From the NCBI GenBank assembly GCA_963576475.1, contig OY754969.1, positions 23,985,286 to 24,049,285 on the forward strand: a stretch of DNA of 64,000 nt, given 5' to 3'. The stretch comes from Molanna angustata. Taxonomy: Eukaryota; Arthropoda; Insecta; Trichoptera; Molannidae. Below the pieces are notes generated by a model, which did not search any database, was not told the DNA's origin, and saw only the letters and a list, made by a program, of their open reading frames with translations. The position numbers were made by a program, and so were the translations under genes. This document shows, piece by piece, positions 11,985 to 23,774 of the stretch. Numbering within the stretch: position 1 is the stretch's first letter; each line of letters begins with the position of its first letter.

Positions 11985-12605
11985 ATGCCTCAAGGGGGCG
12001 CCTGCAGCCAGCGTACCTATTTTTACAATTTGATATTCCATCATTGCTACTAATCGAATCATTTTGAAAAAAAAAAACTTTGATTGGATATTAACGAAGA
12101 ATAATATTCCTTAACATTTTAATTATGGTCGGTGTATTATTCTTGTTGAAAAATAATAAGCATATCCTGATTTTTGACATTTATCTAATATTTCTAATAA
12201 AATACAATAATAAAAACAATGAAGTGTAGAGTATTTTTTTTAAATTAAAAAACACAAAATATTTGGAAAAATATGTTTTGACATTTGCATTATGCTTCTG
12301 GTTAACCGAAGAAATCTTACAATATTTATCTCGCAATGGCGCTTTAATATTTATTTTCAAAATGATTCGATTAGTTGTTATATAATATAAATATAATAAA
12401 CACTTCCTCGCATCCTGTGCAAGTAGCGAGTTTATTGCCGTATGGCAATTTCTTCCAACTAACCATTGTTCTCGGCCCAGAGTAGCTATATTAGCGTGTG
12501 AAATCAATTTGAATAAAATTCTCCTCTGCTGAAGATCAAACCCAGGACGCCCTGTAATGATGGAATATCAAATTAAAAAAAAAGTTACGCTGGAAGCATA
12601 CATCC
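11985..12605. mobile_element. foldback/MITE element FB1, copy 1 (right end damaged)
   Basis: The left terminus starts near CCTCAAGGGGGCGCCTGCAG and continues AGCGTACCTATTTTTACAAT and CCATCATTGCTACTAATCG. The inverted complement of this arm is found at the right, CAAAATGATTCGATTAG (12358-12374) and TAATGATGGAATATCAAATT (12554-12573), split by a minus-strand SINE-A. The very end of the right arm is diverged or lost. It matches copy 2 at 25405-26241 in both terminal and internal sequence. No transposase is encoded, so the element is non-autonomous. Confidence 0.75.
12381..12553 (-). mobile_element. SINE-A copy inside FB1 right arm
   Basis: Reverse-complement SINE-A. The plus strand reads tail (ATATAATATAAATATAATAAA), then ACTTCCTCGCATCCTGTGCAAGTAGC, the body, and the head with the B-box complement. 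It interrupts the FB1 arm exactly where the palindrome predicts CGATTAGTAGCAATGATGG. The 5' end of the head is missing. Confidence 0.8.
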
Positions 12606-12609
12606 TCTA

Positions 12610-14800
12610 AATTAACAAGATAAATTAATTAGAAAGATGTGGCAGTTGTGTTTTGGAACCGATACTTAAAAATACATAAAACAAAGATTTCGTTGAATTT
12701 TCATTAATATAATTTGATGCTAGCGACACAAAATCTTGTAGGAACTGTTATTATAAATATTTTTTCACTTGTATTTTCTTACGGTGTTGTTTTTAATCAG
12801 TTTTCATCCACAATATTGAGTCAACTCGGCATTTGTTAGCTTCTCACTTAAGTTGTGTTTCCAGAAAGTTTCCCTGAGACGATAACTTTGTTTTTAATCT
12901 CAGAAAATTTGCATTTCTATTGCCTATTACAAGACTAAAAAATAATACATTTTTCTTAAAGAAGGTGGGCAACATGGTAGGGACTTGAAATTGTTTTGGA
13001 TTGAAATTAGTAAAAAGCTGATTATGTTTTCTATCAGGACCAAACAAAATATCATATAAAAATTTAACTCTAATAGAAAGTCTGGCGTTTATCACCTTCA
13101 AAAAGACGATACTTAGTTGTTTTAATTTTGAAACATCTTTAAGAATCACTTATTTTTGTTGTCAAAAGACTAAATTTTTTAACAAGAAGCTATCAAAATT
13201 TTAAGGGGTAAATTTGCAAATCTTTATTAATTGAAATTCCTAAAATTTTTTTTTTTGTGGTACCAATAATTTTATTTTAAATATTGGAATGAGATTTTCT
13301 ACATGCTTATATAAAAACAAAAAAAATGCATGTTTAAGAAATCAGTTATGTATTTTAAGGTACCTTATTAAGTAACTTTTCTGATATAGGTACATAGATA
13401 AATTTCATATGTGTTTTGTATTTTTCAATATAGTTTTGTTTTATTCATACCAAGACATTCAATCTACAATAGTACCTACATGGCTGGGTTGTTTCAAAAA
13501 CTATATCGGTAAAAATACTTTGATTTCATAAAAATGAGTCGTTTGACAGCATAAGATTTCAATGAAACAACCAAAACTTTGAAAAAAATTATAAAATTAA
13601 AGTATTTCATCTATATTTTTTACTTTAATCTTTTTTTGTGAAACAAAGGCGTGTATGAAAACAAGGGTTTCCTAAAATATATATTTGAGTGATTTGATTA
13701 GCAATTCAATATGAACAAAACCCTAGAAATATTAAACCTATATTAATTAAATATCTGGAAGCAGAAAGGAAGTTATTTTCAGATATTCACGAACAAATTG
13801 AATTTCAAATTGAAGAGTTGGTTTATAATATACACGACTAAATTAAAAGCGATTAGTTTCTGGTTTGAAAATTTAGCCTCGCAGAATATAAGTTAGTTTC
13901 TCGAGAGCGTTGAGCTGCTGGTTGGTGGATATTACCACTAGAGACTGGGATTAAGCAATATCGCTGCTCAATAGTTTAAAAATACAAAATCTGGAAATTT
14001 TCGTACAACAACAAACTATAAGAAAAACTTTAAATAGATATATGCCCATGATATTTTAAACAATTTATTTGATAAGGCGCAAAATCATCAAATACAACAA
14101 TTAACTTATGATCAATCCGTGAATTACAATATTAAATCCTTCAAATATATTTTCAATAAAATAATATTATGAATACCAAATAATGTACCTACCGAGTAAT
14201 CTCATATTATTTGAGAAAGCAGATAGTTTTAACAAACAAGATACCTTTTCTATTTAACTTTAATTGCCTCGTGTTCAAATTGTTTTACAAAATAATAAGG
14301 TACATCTTTAATTGAAAATACAAAATATAGAAGGAACATCGAATATTTAATCTGAAAAAATCATCGCATATTTTTTGAATACCCTCGCTGTTGATCCACA
14401 CATTATGAATAGTTTTACACTTTTTACTTGCTGATACAGAACGTTGTAAAGCTTCAAACAAAATTTGAGTATGTCAATGATTCCACTAGTCCTGTACTCA
14501 TTGCTCTGCTTTCAATATTGATTTTATTTCAGACTTGGATAAAAAATAAAGATGATCATCCTCTAGACTGTTTGTATAGTTTTTGACATATATATGGACT
14601 GGACATTTAAGAAAAATATACACATTGATGGTTGTCTTTTTATATACATAACGACTATATTCTTTAGTAAAATATAAACAAGTGCTTACTCATAATATCT
14701 GAAAGAAGCTTGTGTTATAGAGAAATGGAATCAAGTGAGTCAATCAAGTGTTTTGGAAAGTGCAAATAAAAATTAAAACGACACGATACAAAACGACGTC
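12610..14800. other. A+T-rich spacer, no supported gene
   Basis: No recognisable frame, repeat or RNA. A 101-codon minus frame at 12844-13149 lacks motifs and has the composition of random A+T-rich sequence. Confidence 0.5.
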
Positions 14801-14808
14801 AAAAAATT

Positions 14809-14946
14809 CTGGAGGGGAAAATCCGGTCAAACAGTGGAATTAAAACCCTCATGATGACCCATTTCGTGGATATAACTATCTTATGGAGTTTTAAAATATA
14901 ATATTATAGAATTTGATTCCACCGTTTGATCAGACTTGCCCCCCAG
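14809..14946. mobile_element. small TIR element (MITE-G), copy 1
   Basis: The left end is CTGGAGGGGAAAATCCGGTC. The right end, read as complement, is CTGGGGGGCAAGTCTGATC, followed in both by AAAC.GTGGAAT. A 138-bp element with terminal inverted repeats of roughly 35 bp. The same termini occur in a second copy at 22928-23153. No clear target duplication is seen. It is non-coding. Confidence 0.7.
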
Positions 14947-15289
14947 GTTTAATAAATATTTGAATACTTGGTTAAATATAATATTATGTACCTATCTAAT
15001 AAACCTTGCCAAGAAATTCAATAATAAAAGATGGTTTTCAGGATGAATAGTTTGGACCCGAACCCAAAAGAGACTTCTGTCGTTCACGTAATTAAGTTGT
15101 AACACAACCGAAACCCCGAGAGTCGTTTCCACCTTAAATGGTCTAGAGATAACCGGACAAGAACGAAGTGTTTTAATAATAAGGTAGATTGGTACCTACA
15201 TTTAAAGTGTGTTGGATAAAATTTGAAACATTGATATTTTGAACATTGAGGACAAAACTAATGAACGATAAAATGAACAAAAGTTTCTC

Positions 15290-15560
15290 TCTTCTTCTTC
15301 GTTTCCTCAATGCTGAGGATCGTGATCTATGGGGCCCGCTAATGGACAGAACAAGTCGCCTCTGCCCTCCGCAGCTCGCACCGCCGAATAAACATCGTTC
15401 CCAGTCATCTCCTTAATTTGGTTACACCATCGTGCAGGAGATCTGCCTCTACTTATTTTGCCTGGTACACTTCCTGCGATAATACTTTTTTCCAGGTTAC
15501 CTGGCTCTCTCCTGGCGATGTGACCAGAGAAGCTCAATACCAGGCGGCTGCATACTATAG
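15290..15560 (-). pseudogene. RTE-like LINE C-terminal fragment
   Basis: The minus strand reads FSGHIARREPGNLEKSIIAG, then SVPGKISRGRSPARWCNQIK and EMTGNDVYSAVRAAEGRGD, ending HDPQH and a stop at about 15309. This is the terminal domain of an RTE-like endonuclease-RT subfamily. A GAGGAAACGAAGAAGAAGAG tail follows on the minus strand. It is truncated 5' of the domain and about 85 recognisable codons remain. Confidence 0.85.
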
Positions 15561-15737
15561 ACAATCTTTCTTTTATTTTGAACAAAAAATTAGGATTATT
15601 AAAAAAAAGTTCTACAATTTTTTTAGATATATCTATACCCACCCGATATTTGATCGAATAAGGCATTGTTTAATTAATTCATGTTTTTATAATACGTACT
15701 ACTGGCATCAAGAACTGAAAAAAAACATATAATTGAA

Positions 15738-16092
15738 TCGAATATATTTAATTACATATACGCAAACATTGTATTTTTTCCCTTTCGGGAGTCAAATCAA
15801 ATTTTTATTGACAAACTTTTTTTAACATCTCAATAGAGACAAAGTTGGGATATTGTAGAAGAACCAGGAACTCAAGGCACCTACAGGGCTTACGACCTAT
15901 CATTGGCTGGTTTACGTGATCACTTCATGCGCTTGCGCAACATTCACCAATTATGCCTTCTTAGTGAGTTCCCTTATCAATGTGATTTTTGAAAGTTCTA
16001 TATATTTGAATAGTGTGTAACAATTCACCTGAAAATAAGGAACTATTGACATCTATGGAGTAACGGTTAAAAAAAGTTTGTCAACAAAAATA
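15738..16092. mobile_element. repeat C copy 1, with terminal inverted repeats
   Basis: The core matches the repeat-C family: CTCAATAGAGACAAAGTTGG, the ACCTACAGGGCTTACGACCT block, and GATCACTTCATGCGCTTGCG. Here the core is bounded by ATTTTTATTGACAAACTTTTTTTAAC (15801-15826) and its near-complement GTTAAAAAAAGTTTGTCAAC (16066-16085), giving a roughly 290-bp unit with TIRs of about 25 bp. An outer segment at 15738-15800 (TCGAATAT ... CGCAAACATTG) is shared with the copy at 62151. No protein is encoded. Confidence 0.7.
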
Positions 16093-16452
16093 TAATTTAG
16101 TATAAATAATATTTACCAAATTTAGACCGTGTCGCTTATAGCAGTAATAAGCTTTAAACATTTGAACGATTACCTATTTACTGATTTTTATTTGTCTTTT
16201 AAGGTAATTTGAGGTAATGATGGTAATAAGGTAATGCAGGTCACCTTAATATTCCAACTGTCGATTTGTTTAAGAGAACTTTGTTCTCTTAACATATCGA
16301 TAATGTTTCAAGCCAGGATACGCGAGAATTGTATGCAGGGTCTACTTTTTTCACGGCTTTTCCAACTTTGAAGTAAGAATACACCAACTTAAAGGCTTCG
16401 CAGCATATATGTTCCTTATACGGATTTATTCAAAATTCTGAGTAAAACATAT

Positions 16453-16493
16453 CGTGTGTCTGTGTGTCTGTCTGTGTGTGTGTGTGTGTGTGT
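16453..16493. repeat. (TG)n microsatellite
   Basis: An imperfect TG/TCTG run ending in about ten perfect TG units, just downstream of a segment (16337-16410) whose inverted relative lies at about 56335-56400. Confidence 0.85.
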
Positions 16494-17074
16494 CCCTTAT
16501 AACTTTTGATCCGCTCAATTTACAGAGCCCAAAATTTCAAAATATATAAAATAGTTATAGGTTTATAAAACTTTTATACTCAGAATTTTGATTTTTAGTT
16601 TTAGACAGGGGTTATCAACTTTTGAATTTTTACTTTATTTTTCCATATATCTCAGAAACCATAAAAGCTAGAACGCTGAAAATTGGTACGAACATTGACA
16701 AAAATACAAAATATTAATAAAAAATTTCAAAAAAATTCCAGAGTTTCTCGAACTTTTTTTATTAAGAAGAATATTTTTTTTATAATAAATGTATGTGTTT
16801 AACTGCCTGTATTTCCAAAGATTTTAAAAATATCGAAAAAAGCCGGAACATCCGAACTAGATATTTTATTTTTCTATTAAAAAAATATTAACATTGTATT
16901 AGAACATCTTTAATTTTTTTGACAATTTTTATAAAAATTGAATTTAGTGACGACATTGCTTCATACAATTTGTATGGCAGTCGCCTATACACAATATCTA
17001 AAAAGACTTAATAGTTTGATACTTCATCTCCAAACATACATACCTACTGTTTTCCATCATGCTGTTTCATATTC

Positions 17075-17270
17075 TGGGTAGGAAAAAAGGACTGACTTCC
17101 ATACTATCCTATCTTGACATACATACCTACATGTGTTGTATAGAAAACAAAATATCTTAAAATATTCAATAATTTGTATTTATGGGTTTATAGTTTGGTA
17201 CTTATTCTTCAACTATGTATACATACTATCGCTATCGACAGTTGGATCTCATGTGTTACATGCAACTAGT
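17075..17270. repeat. dispersed repeat I, copy 1
   Basis: This stretch is the inverted relative of 55885-56115. Shared landmarks are GGGTAGGAAAAAAGGACTGA, CTATCCTATCTTGACATACA, ATATTCAATAATTTG and CGACAGTTGGATCTCATGTG followed by TTACATGCAACTA. The two copies are diverged and lie in opposite orientation. Class unknown. Confidence 0.65.
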
Positions 17271-17777
17271 CCTAAAACCACTGTATAGTTTCCGTCAAAA
17301 TTTTGAGGCTTTTCGCAGTGGAGGGGAGTGATTTGCACATATTCTGGATCAAGTTGTTTTCCTATAACTGTTACATGTAATCTAGTTCTATTTCCCTCTT
17401 AGATATTCAAAGACATCTACAACAGCTACAAATCACGTGCAGAACTCAGTTACTGCATGCGTTTCGTAACGGGAAATTGTATATTGTATTAAGTGATTTT
17501 GATCTAATATTTTAACGTAATATTTTGAATGTAAGTTGTAAATTCAACTTATAATTTTTATAGAATTAAAAATTCATTGGATGGGGTAAAGACAGTCAGG
17601 TGTGACCGGTATAACCCCAATAGGATTTTTTCTTATGAAGAACATTTTCTTATGAAGACCAAGATTTTTTGCCAGCTCAGGTAAGTTTATATAACGAAGT
17701 ACCGATAATTAATGAATCTGTGGTGAGGTTCAATTAATAGCGAAAAATATTCAAATAGATAATAAACCAAATTCTTC

Positions 17778-17935
17778 ATTAGAACCACTTGAATATCTCA
17801 CACATCTCCACATCAGAACCAATTGAAAATACCATACAAGATCTGATGCGTATCCCTGTACCCAACTCCCCATCAGAACCAATTGAAAATACCTTACAAG
17901 ATCTGATGCCTACCCCTGGACCATCTATCCAAATA
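17778..17935. repeat. 60-bp tandem duplication
   Basis: Two 60-bp copies begin at 17812 and 17872 with ATCAGAACCAATTGAAAATA. A shorter diverged copy precedes them at 17778. The second plus-strand copy reads PSEPIENTLQDLMPTPGPS then a stop, but the first copy leaves the frame upstream, so an expressed protein is not supported. The origin may be a decayed coding repeat. Confidence 0.6.
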
Positions 17936-18059
17936 GGATTTGAAAATTCCAAGGCATAGATACATATTTTTATTTTAGTACTGTTTGTTTGACAGTCGCC
18001 GTCGTTACTTCCCCAATAAATAACGGCCTTTCCAAATACATGGGTCGATATCACTTTTT

Positions 18060-19475
18060 TGTATTTCTGATGAGTAAAGAGTTCATCTTACTAGTAATGT
18101 CTGATTGTTTAAACAAATTGTAAGCCGAACTAATTTTAAAGAATGGATAATATTAAAGACATATTATTGCATTCAGGTGGTCGCCATTTCCTCCTTCTTA
18201 CCCTTCGTGAACTATGTAAAAATAACTACGTATATTATCATCAGATCGATACCTGAGTTTCATAGAGCAACCAGTCGAAAATGGCAGTTGTTTTTTCTTT
18301 CTGATAATTATTACTACCTATGTTGCTACCTTTTAATAATTAAGAAACTTGTTTTATCCATTAGAAATAAAAGGAAAAATCATTTGTCTCACTATTTTCT
18401 AGGGATGTTTCCTTTTGTTTATCATACAGCATATTTTTTTTTTCTAATTTCCGTGGGAACACCAACACAAACAGATTTTTGGACTTGTTGCCTTTTAAAA
18501 CTCTGGTATCGAATGTTAAAACAACACCAAAACATCGAATCGAATAAATAAACAAATTTGAGTACCTACGTATTTTAAGACAAAATAATGAAATATCCTC
18601 ATATAATTGACCATTAAAACAAATAAATACAAAATAAACTGCTTAAATTATATAACCGTGAAAATTATTTATATTTATGGTAATAGGTATAAAATTAAAC
18701 TATGATTAAGTAAAACTATATAGGCGCAGAAGCCAAATTATCAAAAATATGTATGTATGGCAAAATTTGTAGGCGAATCCTCCTAATACTTTACCCCTGT
18801 AGAGAGTGCGATTGAAGTTTTAGGTGATAGCACGACCACAAAATGTTCACCAGATTAAATTCTAAGTGTCAAACTAAAGTTAGTAAATTAACGTCGGTCC
18901 CTTTTGTATAAAATGGTACGGGAGTCGATACAGGGCTGCGATTTTGTACCACCACTATTACAACAGCCCTAACGCTATTTCATTATTTGTTACCATTATT
19001 ATACCTAACAAAATAATATTTGGTAAGGAGCAAACATATTAGAATATCAAATAAATCCAGAACCATAACTTATTTAATACAATGGTCTAGAAAACGAAAA
19101 GTCGAATAGTTTTAATACTGTATCTTTGTTACATAATCTAAGTTCTGTATTATATTTTTAACAAATTTCATAAAATTAAATCTGTAATTAATCTGTTGTA
19201 GTCTATTTGTAACCGATTGAACATTACGATAGGTACGATATTATGATATCCGTTCATAACACTCAATGCTTTCATAGAAGTACAATTAAAAAGCTTTGAA
19301 TCAAACAAAGTGATATGAATGTTTAAAGTTTTAAGTACCTACCTACATATTTTAAGAACTGTTATTTAATTATATATACCCAATGATTTTTGGTATTTTT
19401 CTCCTTTTCCATCTCGTTATTTTTCTTTAGTAATCCATTATTGTAAAATCTAGTTTTATCAAAACCGAGGCAACC
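18060..19475. other. A+T-rich spacer, no supported gene
   Basis: A 148-codon plus frame at 18105-18551 has several hydrophobic runs but random-looking composition and no motif. The segment 18780-18960 has more CpG (GGTACGGGAGTCGATACAGG) and may be an old repeat. Nothing else is supported. Confidence 0.45.
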
Positions 19476-19479
19476 AATG

Positions 19480-20215
19480 ATTTTATTTATTTATTTATCA
19501 AAACAATGAATGCCACACCCATACAGGGAGACCCAAACCAGTATGGCATGAAAAATACAAATACAAAAGTAATATATAAATAGAATACAAAAAAAACAAC
19601 AATTAATTTCACAAATCTTAACGTAATAAAATTTGAGAAACAGTTTATACTGACATTGAAGACGTCAACTTCGCTTGACGACTGTACGGCTACAGAAACA
19701 ATGTATGATTTCTTCCTCTTGTATAATTTACCGGAGCATGTATGCCTATTTCACCGAGTAAACTTGGATTATATACTAACCCATTTACTAGCTGAAAGAA
19801 GTATTTCAATAGTCAAACTAATCGTCTGTTTTCCAATGAGTTGTATCCAATCATACCTAGTAAAAAAGCAGATGGATACAGCCAAGGATATGTGCCATAT
19901 GTCCGGAGGTAGCATTATCTGTGAAACTTTTTGTGGATTTTTTCGATCAGAAGACAATATGTAGCCTCATATGGAGACCAAACAATTGAATTTGTTTCGA
20001 GTATACTCAATACAAGCGTATTGTATAAAGTTTTGATAGTGTGGAGGTCGCTGAATTTATGGCAATGTCTTAAAATGAACCTTAGCATTTTGCATCCTTT
20101 TGAAACTAATTTAAGTATATGCTCGTGGAAGTTAAGTCTAGAGTCGAATATTATACCCAAATCGGTTGTGGTATTGACTCTTTCTAGAATATTGTCGTCT
20201 CCAAGTTTATATGCA
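19480..20215 (-). pseudogene. LINE reverse-transcriptase C-terminal fragment
   Basis: The minus strand begins with LGDDNILERVN, then DLGIIFDSRLNFHEHI, LRFILRHCHKF, LYNTLVLSILETNSIVWSPY and EKIHKKFHR. After a frameshift it reads YGTYPWLYPSAFLLGMIGYN, then SLENRRLV (stop) LLKYFFQLVNGLVYNP. This is the thumb and C-terminal domain of a CR1/Jockey-like LINE. Stops and frameshifts make it dead. The TTTATTTATTTATTTA tract at 19481-19498 is the complement of the 3' tail. Upstream catalytic RT and endonuclease are absent. Confidence 0.85.
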
Positions 20216-20342
20216 TAGTGAATAGATAAACTATTGTCAATGAATGCTTTGGTACATAATATTATGAAATTTTAAAAATGACATAAATAGTAACATAGAT
20301 CATGAAAACAAGGTATCAAATATTGATGGCTTACAATGAAGT

Positions 20343-20580
20343 GTAACAGGTGGTTTGCTTAGTCTTCACACCATTTTTTTTTAACCTAACCTACAAAAGT
20401 TTGGTAAAAATAGGTTGGTTCGGTTTGTTTGTAGTTATAATTGCGACTGGCCAGTTGCATTATATATTAAAAAAAAAGTAACTAAACTATTAAAAAAAAT
20501 AACTAAATTGGTATTTTTACCAAACTTTTATAGGTTATGTTTGACAAAAATGGTGTGAAGACTAGGCTATCCGTAACAGG
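20343..20580. mobile_element. MITE with 8-bp target duplication (hAT-like)
   Basis: The element at 20351-20572 (222 bp) is bounded by a perfect 8-bp direct repeat GTAACAGG (20343-20350 and 20573-20580). The ends TGGTTTGCTTAGTCTTCACACC and its near complement GGTGTGAAGACTAGGCTATCC form a TIR that continues through AACCTA...AAAAGTTTGGTAAAAATA on both arms. The 8-bp duplication fits hAT mobilisation. It encodes no protein. Confidence 0.85.
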
Positions 20581-22050
20581 AAGGTACCATAATGTAATTT
20601 TGTGATCTTGGAATATGGTAGGATCCTGGAATAGGATATAGGTATGGAAGAGCGTGAAAAATGCTCTCTTTTTCGAATAAAGATAACTTGCTTTAATAAT
20701 TAATTAATTACAATATGGAATCAGTAATCTCCTGAGTTAGTCATAAATTACTGAAAAAAGGATTTACTACAATTAATTAAATTAAATTTATAAAAAATCT
20801 ATTCATCACAAATAAAAAGTCTTAATTATATCTAACCACTGAGGAAACCTTGACAGTTTGAAGGATATTTTTTTCACTGACCTGTTCGTTCTGTTAAAAG
20901 CTGAAGGACGTAAAAAATACATACAATGAAAATAAGTAGCGAAAAATGTTATCCATTCTGTAGTTTTAGTGACATTTAAAAGAAAATCGGTTTGAAAATA
21001 ATAGCTATCTTGTGTAGCTATTTGCAATCCTCGATATAATCCAAACCGCCGACACTCGGTGCTTAGAAAGCTTCTGTTAAGGAAGCGAGTAGCTCTGGGA
21101 CCTGCTGAAAATATTCCTAGAGAATTCAATGCATCTCAAATAATATATTATTCAGATCGAGTCTTACAACGTGCCGATTCTATCAAACTTTTTTTTGTAT
21201 AATCACGTTGTAAAAAATGGTGAGGAAAAAAATTGGAAATAATTGATTTGTAAACGACTAATTATTTGTGGCCGACAGCAAGCACTCCCTCTTTATAATG
21301 TAATGCACACTTTGTTACTTTTTTCAAATTAAGGTAAATAAATAATATTTGCGGTTTTAAAGATGACACATTTCTTTCTTTGGATAGTCTCTTGGTTATT
21401 TTATAAAGCTCATACGATTTGTCATAGCGAAATCATAACTCATATCCTATAAAAAAATATAGTAGTGAAGAGCAAAAATGAACCTATAGTTTGTGTGCAA
21501 ATTAGTAGAAAAAAAGAGGACAACTTATTCAAAGTTTTCTTTTCGTTGTAAGAAAAAGTGAAGATAGAAATAACGCCTGAATGTTATGCAACATGTATAC
21601 CAATCACATTTGTAAAATCAGAAATAAAAAAATATTTTGACTATATCAAATAAATCAAGTTGAAAACAGCAGTTTCATCAGTTATACACAAATTCTGTAA
21701 GTTTCAAAATACTGTTTGGAAAGACAGACAATTGAAGTTAAATAAAAGGTTGTAAAAAAGAAAACTGTTCTTGCTATGATCATTGTCATTCATTTTTAAA
21801 TAATTTCGATTATTTAAAAAGAACATTATTTCAACCACGAGTGGGTTATTTGATATGACTGCTGTTTTCAAAGCGACTATGTACTTCTTCATCAGTTGTC
21901 TACTAGCAACCTACTAAAACGTTGATATTTGTTATAATTAAAATCAACTTATGTATTACAATATGAATATTTGGAATTTATATTAATTTAATTTTACAAC
22001 CAGCACTCTGGCTGTCAAAAAGTATTGAATATAATCATTAATTTATTACT
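20581..22050. other. A+T-rich spacer, no supported gene
   Basis: A 107-codon minus frame at 20806-21129 contains no recognised motif. The rest is low-complexity A+T-rich sequence. Confidence 0.5.
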
Positions 22051-22054
22051 TCTT

Positions 22055-22260
22055 CTACATCTTGCTGTAGTCTGTTACCATAGGATGGTCCTCCTGAGAT
22101 CTTGAGCTCCAACTGTCTCTCCAATGTTTCGGAGGTCTTCCTGGTTGACGTTGTCCCTTTGGTACTTGGTGTAAAGCTGTGTGTCGGTCTTTCAAAATCC
22201 TTACAGTAATGGCACGTAGAGTTTTCATCTCCGCAGTCCTCAACATACGTTTCGTCTTGA
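22055..22260 (-). pseudogene. RTE-like LINE C-terminal fragment, internally deleted
   Basis: The minus strand reads LRTAEMKTLRAITVRILKDR, then HTALHQVPKGQRQPGRPPKH and WRDSWSSRSQ. In this protein family the LRTAEMK block and the GRPPK.W block are normally separated by a longer H/RM-containing segment, so this copy appears internally shortened. It has no tail and no catalytic region. Confidence 0.7.
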
Positions 22261-22274
22261 CAGTGTCATTTTGG

Positions 22275-22440
22275 AAAAGGGGTGTTATTTTTCTTTTAGA
22301 AAGGTGATGTTATTTTTACAGATAAGTGGTGGTATTTGTAAGATATTCGTGTTATTAAATATGTTATTTTTTTGGATGACGGTTGTTATTTTTCTAAATA
22401 ATTGAATAATTTCATTTTAACGAAATCGGTGGTATTTTTT
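22275..22440. repeat. degenerate GGTGTTATTTTT repeats
   Basis: About six imperfect occurrences of GGTGTTATTTTTC-like 13-mers (GGTGTTATTTTTC, GGTGATGTTATTTTTAC, GTGGTATTTG, GGTTGTTATTTTTC, GGTGGTATTTTTT) at irregular 25-60 bp spacing. It may be an old tandem array. Confidence 0.45.
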
Positions 22441-22927
22441 ATGAAAAGCAGAGTTACGTTTTAGTAAAATAGTGACAAATTTAAGAAATCTTTTCTATTT
22501 TCTACAAGAAATATAAATTCAGAAAAGTCAACACATGATTTATATTTGCAAGATCTTTTTCCACTTCAAATTATAATATGCTATCCATAATAATGATTTC
22601 AAACAGTTTAAAAAGTTACAAACAAATAAAACTTTGTCATTCTAATGCATTGGCTGTATAGATTTCACCCGCAGAAATTAAAGTTAAATTACTAAATATT
22701 TTTTTAATTCTGCCTTTTCGGGGGATATTTGCTGTGTATTTTATACGAAAAAGTCCTAAAATAGTCAAAATCGGTGCTTTTTTTCTAAAAGGGGAAATTC
22801 GCGTTATTCGCTAAAAAAGTTCAAATTCTTCTTCTTTATCTTTGGGTGGTCCTCTTCCCAGTTCATCTGGGAAGAAAAAGTTCAAATTACGCGAATAAAA
22901 TCGTGCTTGTCGCAAACGCAAATAATT

Positions 22928-23153
22928 CTGGGGGGCAAGTCCCGTCAACCCTCACTGGTTTTGATTTCACTGTTTGACCAGTAGGGCAAGTCTGGTCAAT
23001 AAGCGGAATCAAAACAATCCATTTTTATCCATATCATCTTAACATCTTAAGATATTATAGAACTCCATTTAATAATTATATCTATGATATGGGTAAATAT
23101 GGATGGTTTTGATTCCACCAAGAGACCAGACTTGCCCTCCTGACTTGCCCCAG
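22928..23153. mobile_element. small TIR element (MITE-G), copy 2
   Basis: The left end CTGGGGGGCAAGTCCCGTCA and right end TTGCCCTCCTGACTTGCCCCAG are complementary to each other and to the termini at 14809-14946. Inner arm motifs (GGAATCAAAACAATCCATTT and the complement around GGATGGTTTTGATTCC) also pair. Both ends look locally duplicated: a second GGGCAAGTCTGGTCAA lies at 22983-22998. Confidence 0.7.
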
Positions 23154-23774
23154 GTCTCTACTTATAAGTTATTAATTTCTGTTTAAAAAATAAACACGCT
23201 ACTTGATATTTTCATTGATAAGTAATTCGTGTGTTATTCGTGTAAATGTATCTACCTTAATAGAAACTGTTACACTGTGAGTCGCAAGAATCAATTGCAT
23301 TTTACTATAGCGTGAAAGCGCCCGCTATTGGATGGAGTTGCAAAAGAAGTCGCGTCAACTACACTCTCTTTCATTTCCTGGGTGGTTTGGTTTACTTACC
23401 TACCATTGGGAAAACTGCGTTTATTCATTGACGTGAATATAAGTCCAAAGAATATTCTATCGTGTACAAAACCATTGGTAAGATGTCAATTTCCTACTCC
23501 CGGAGTAATTACTATTTTATGAAGCACAGTTTTACAAAACAGCAATTTAAGTTTATTTTGAAAATAAATTCGTAAAGTTTAAACACATTGCGAAGTACTA
23601 AATAAGAAGCATGCATAAATTCTTACAATCCTTGGCCTTTTGTTGACCTTGAGACATATCAATGAGTTAAATCGTAACATTGCTTTGCCTCTGATCCTAC
23701 TTGATAATTTAAAGAAATGCAATACTCTCTATCAGCTACGCAGTCAATCTATTCGTACCCACTGACCAATCGCA

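Noticed and set aside
17670..17680. CAG|GTAAGT donor consensus as the end of a host exon
   Set aside because: No open frame or conserved sequence leads into it; a single consensus is weak evidence in this composition.
18105..18551. 148-codon plus-strand frame as a membrane protein
   Set aside because: Hydrophobicity follows from T-rich sequence; no conserved motif and no distinct codon pattern.
22840..22885. Hairpin around CTTCCCAGTTCATCTGGGAAG as a regulatory stem-loop
   Set aside because: Short and isolated, with no flanking gene or second copy.
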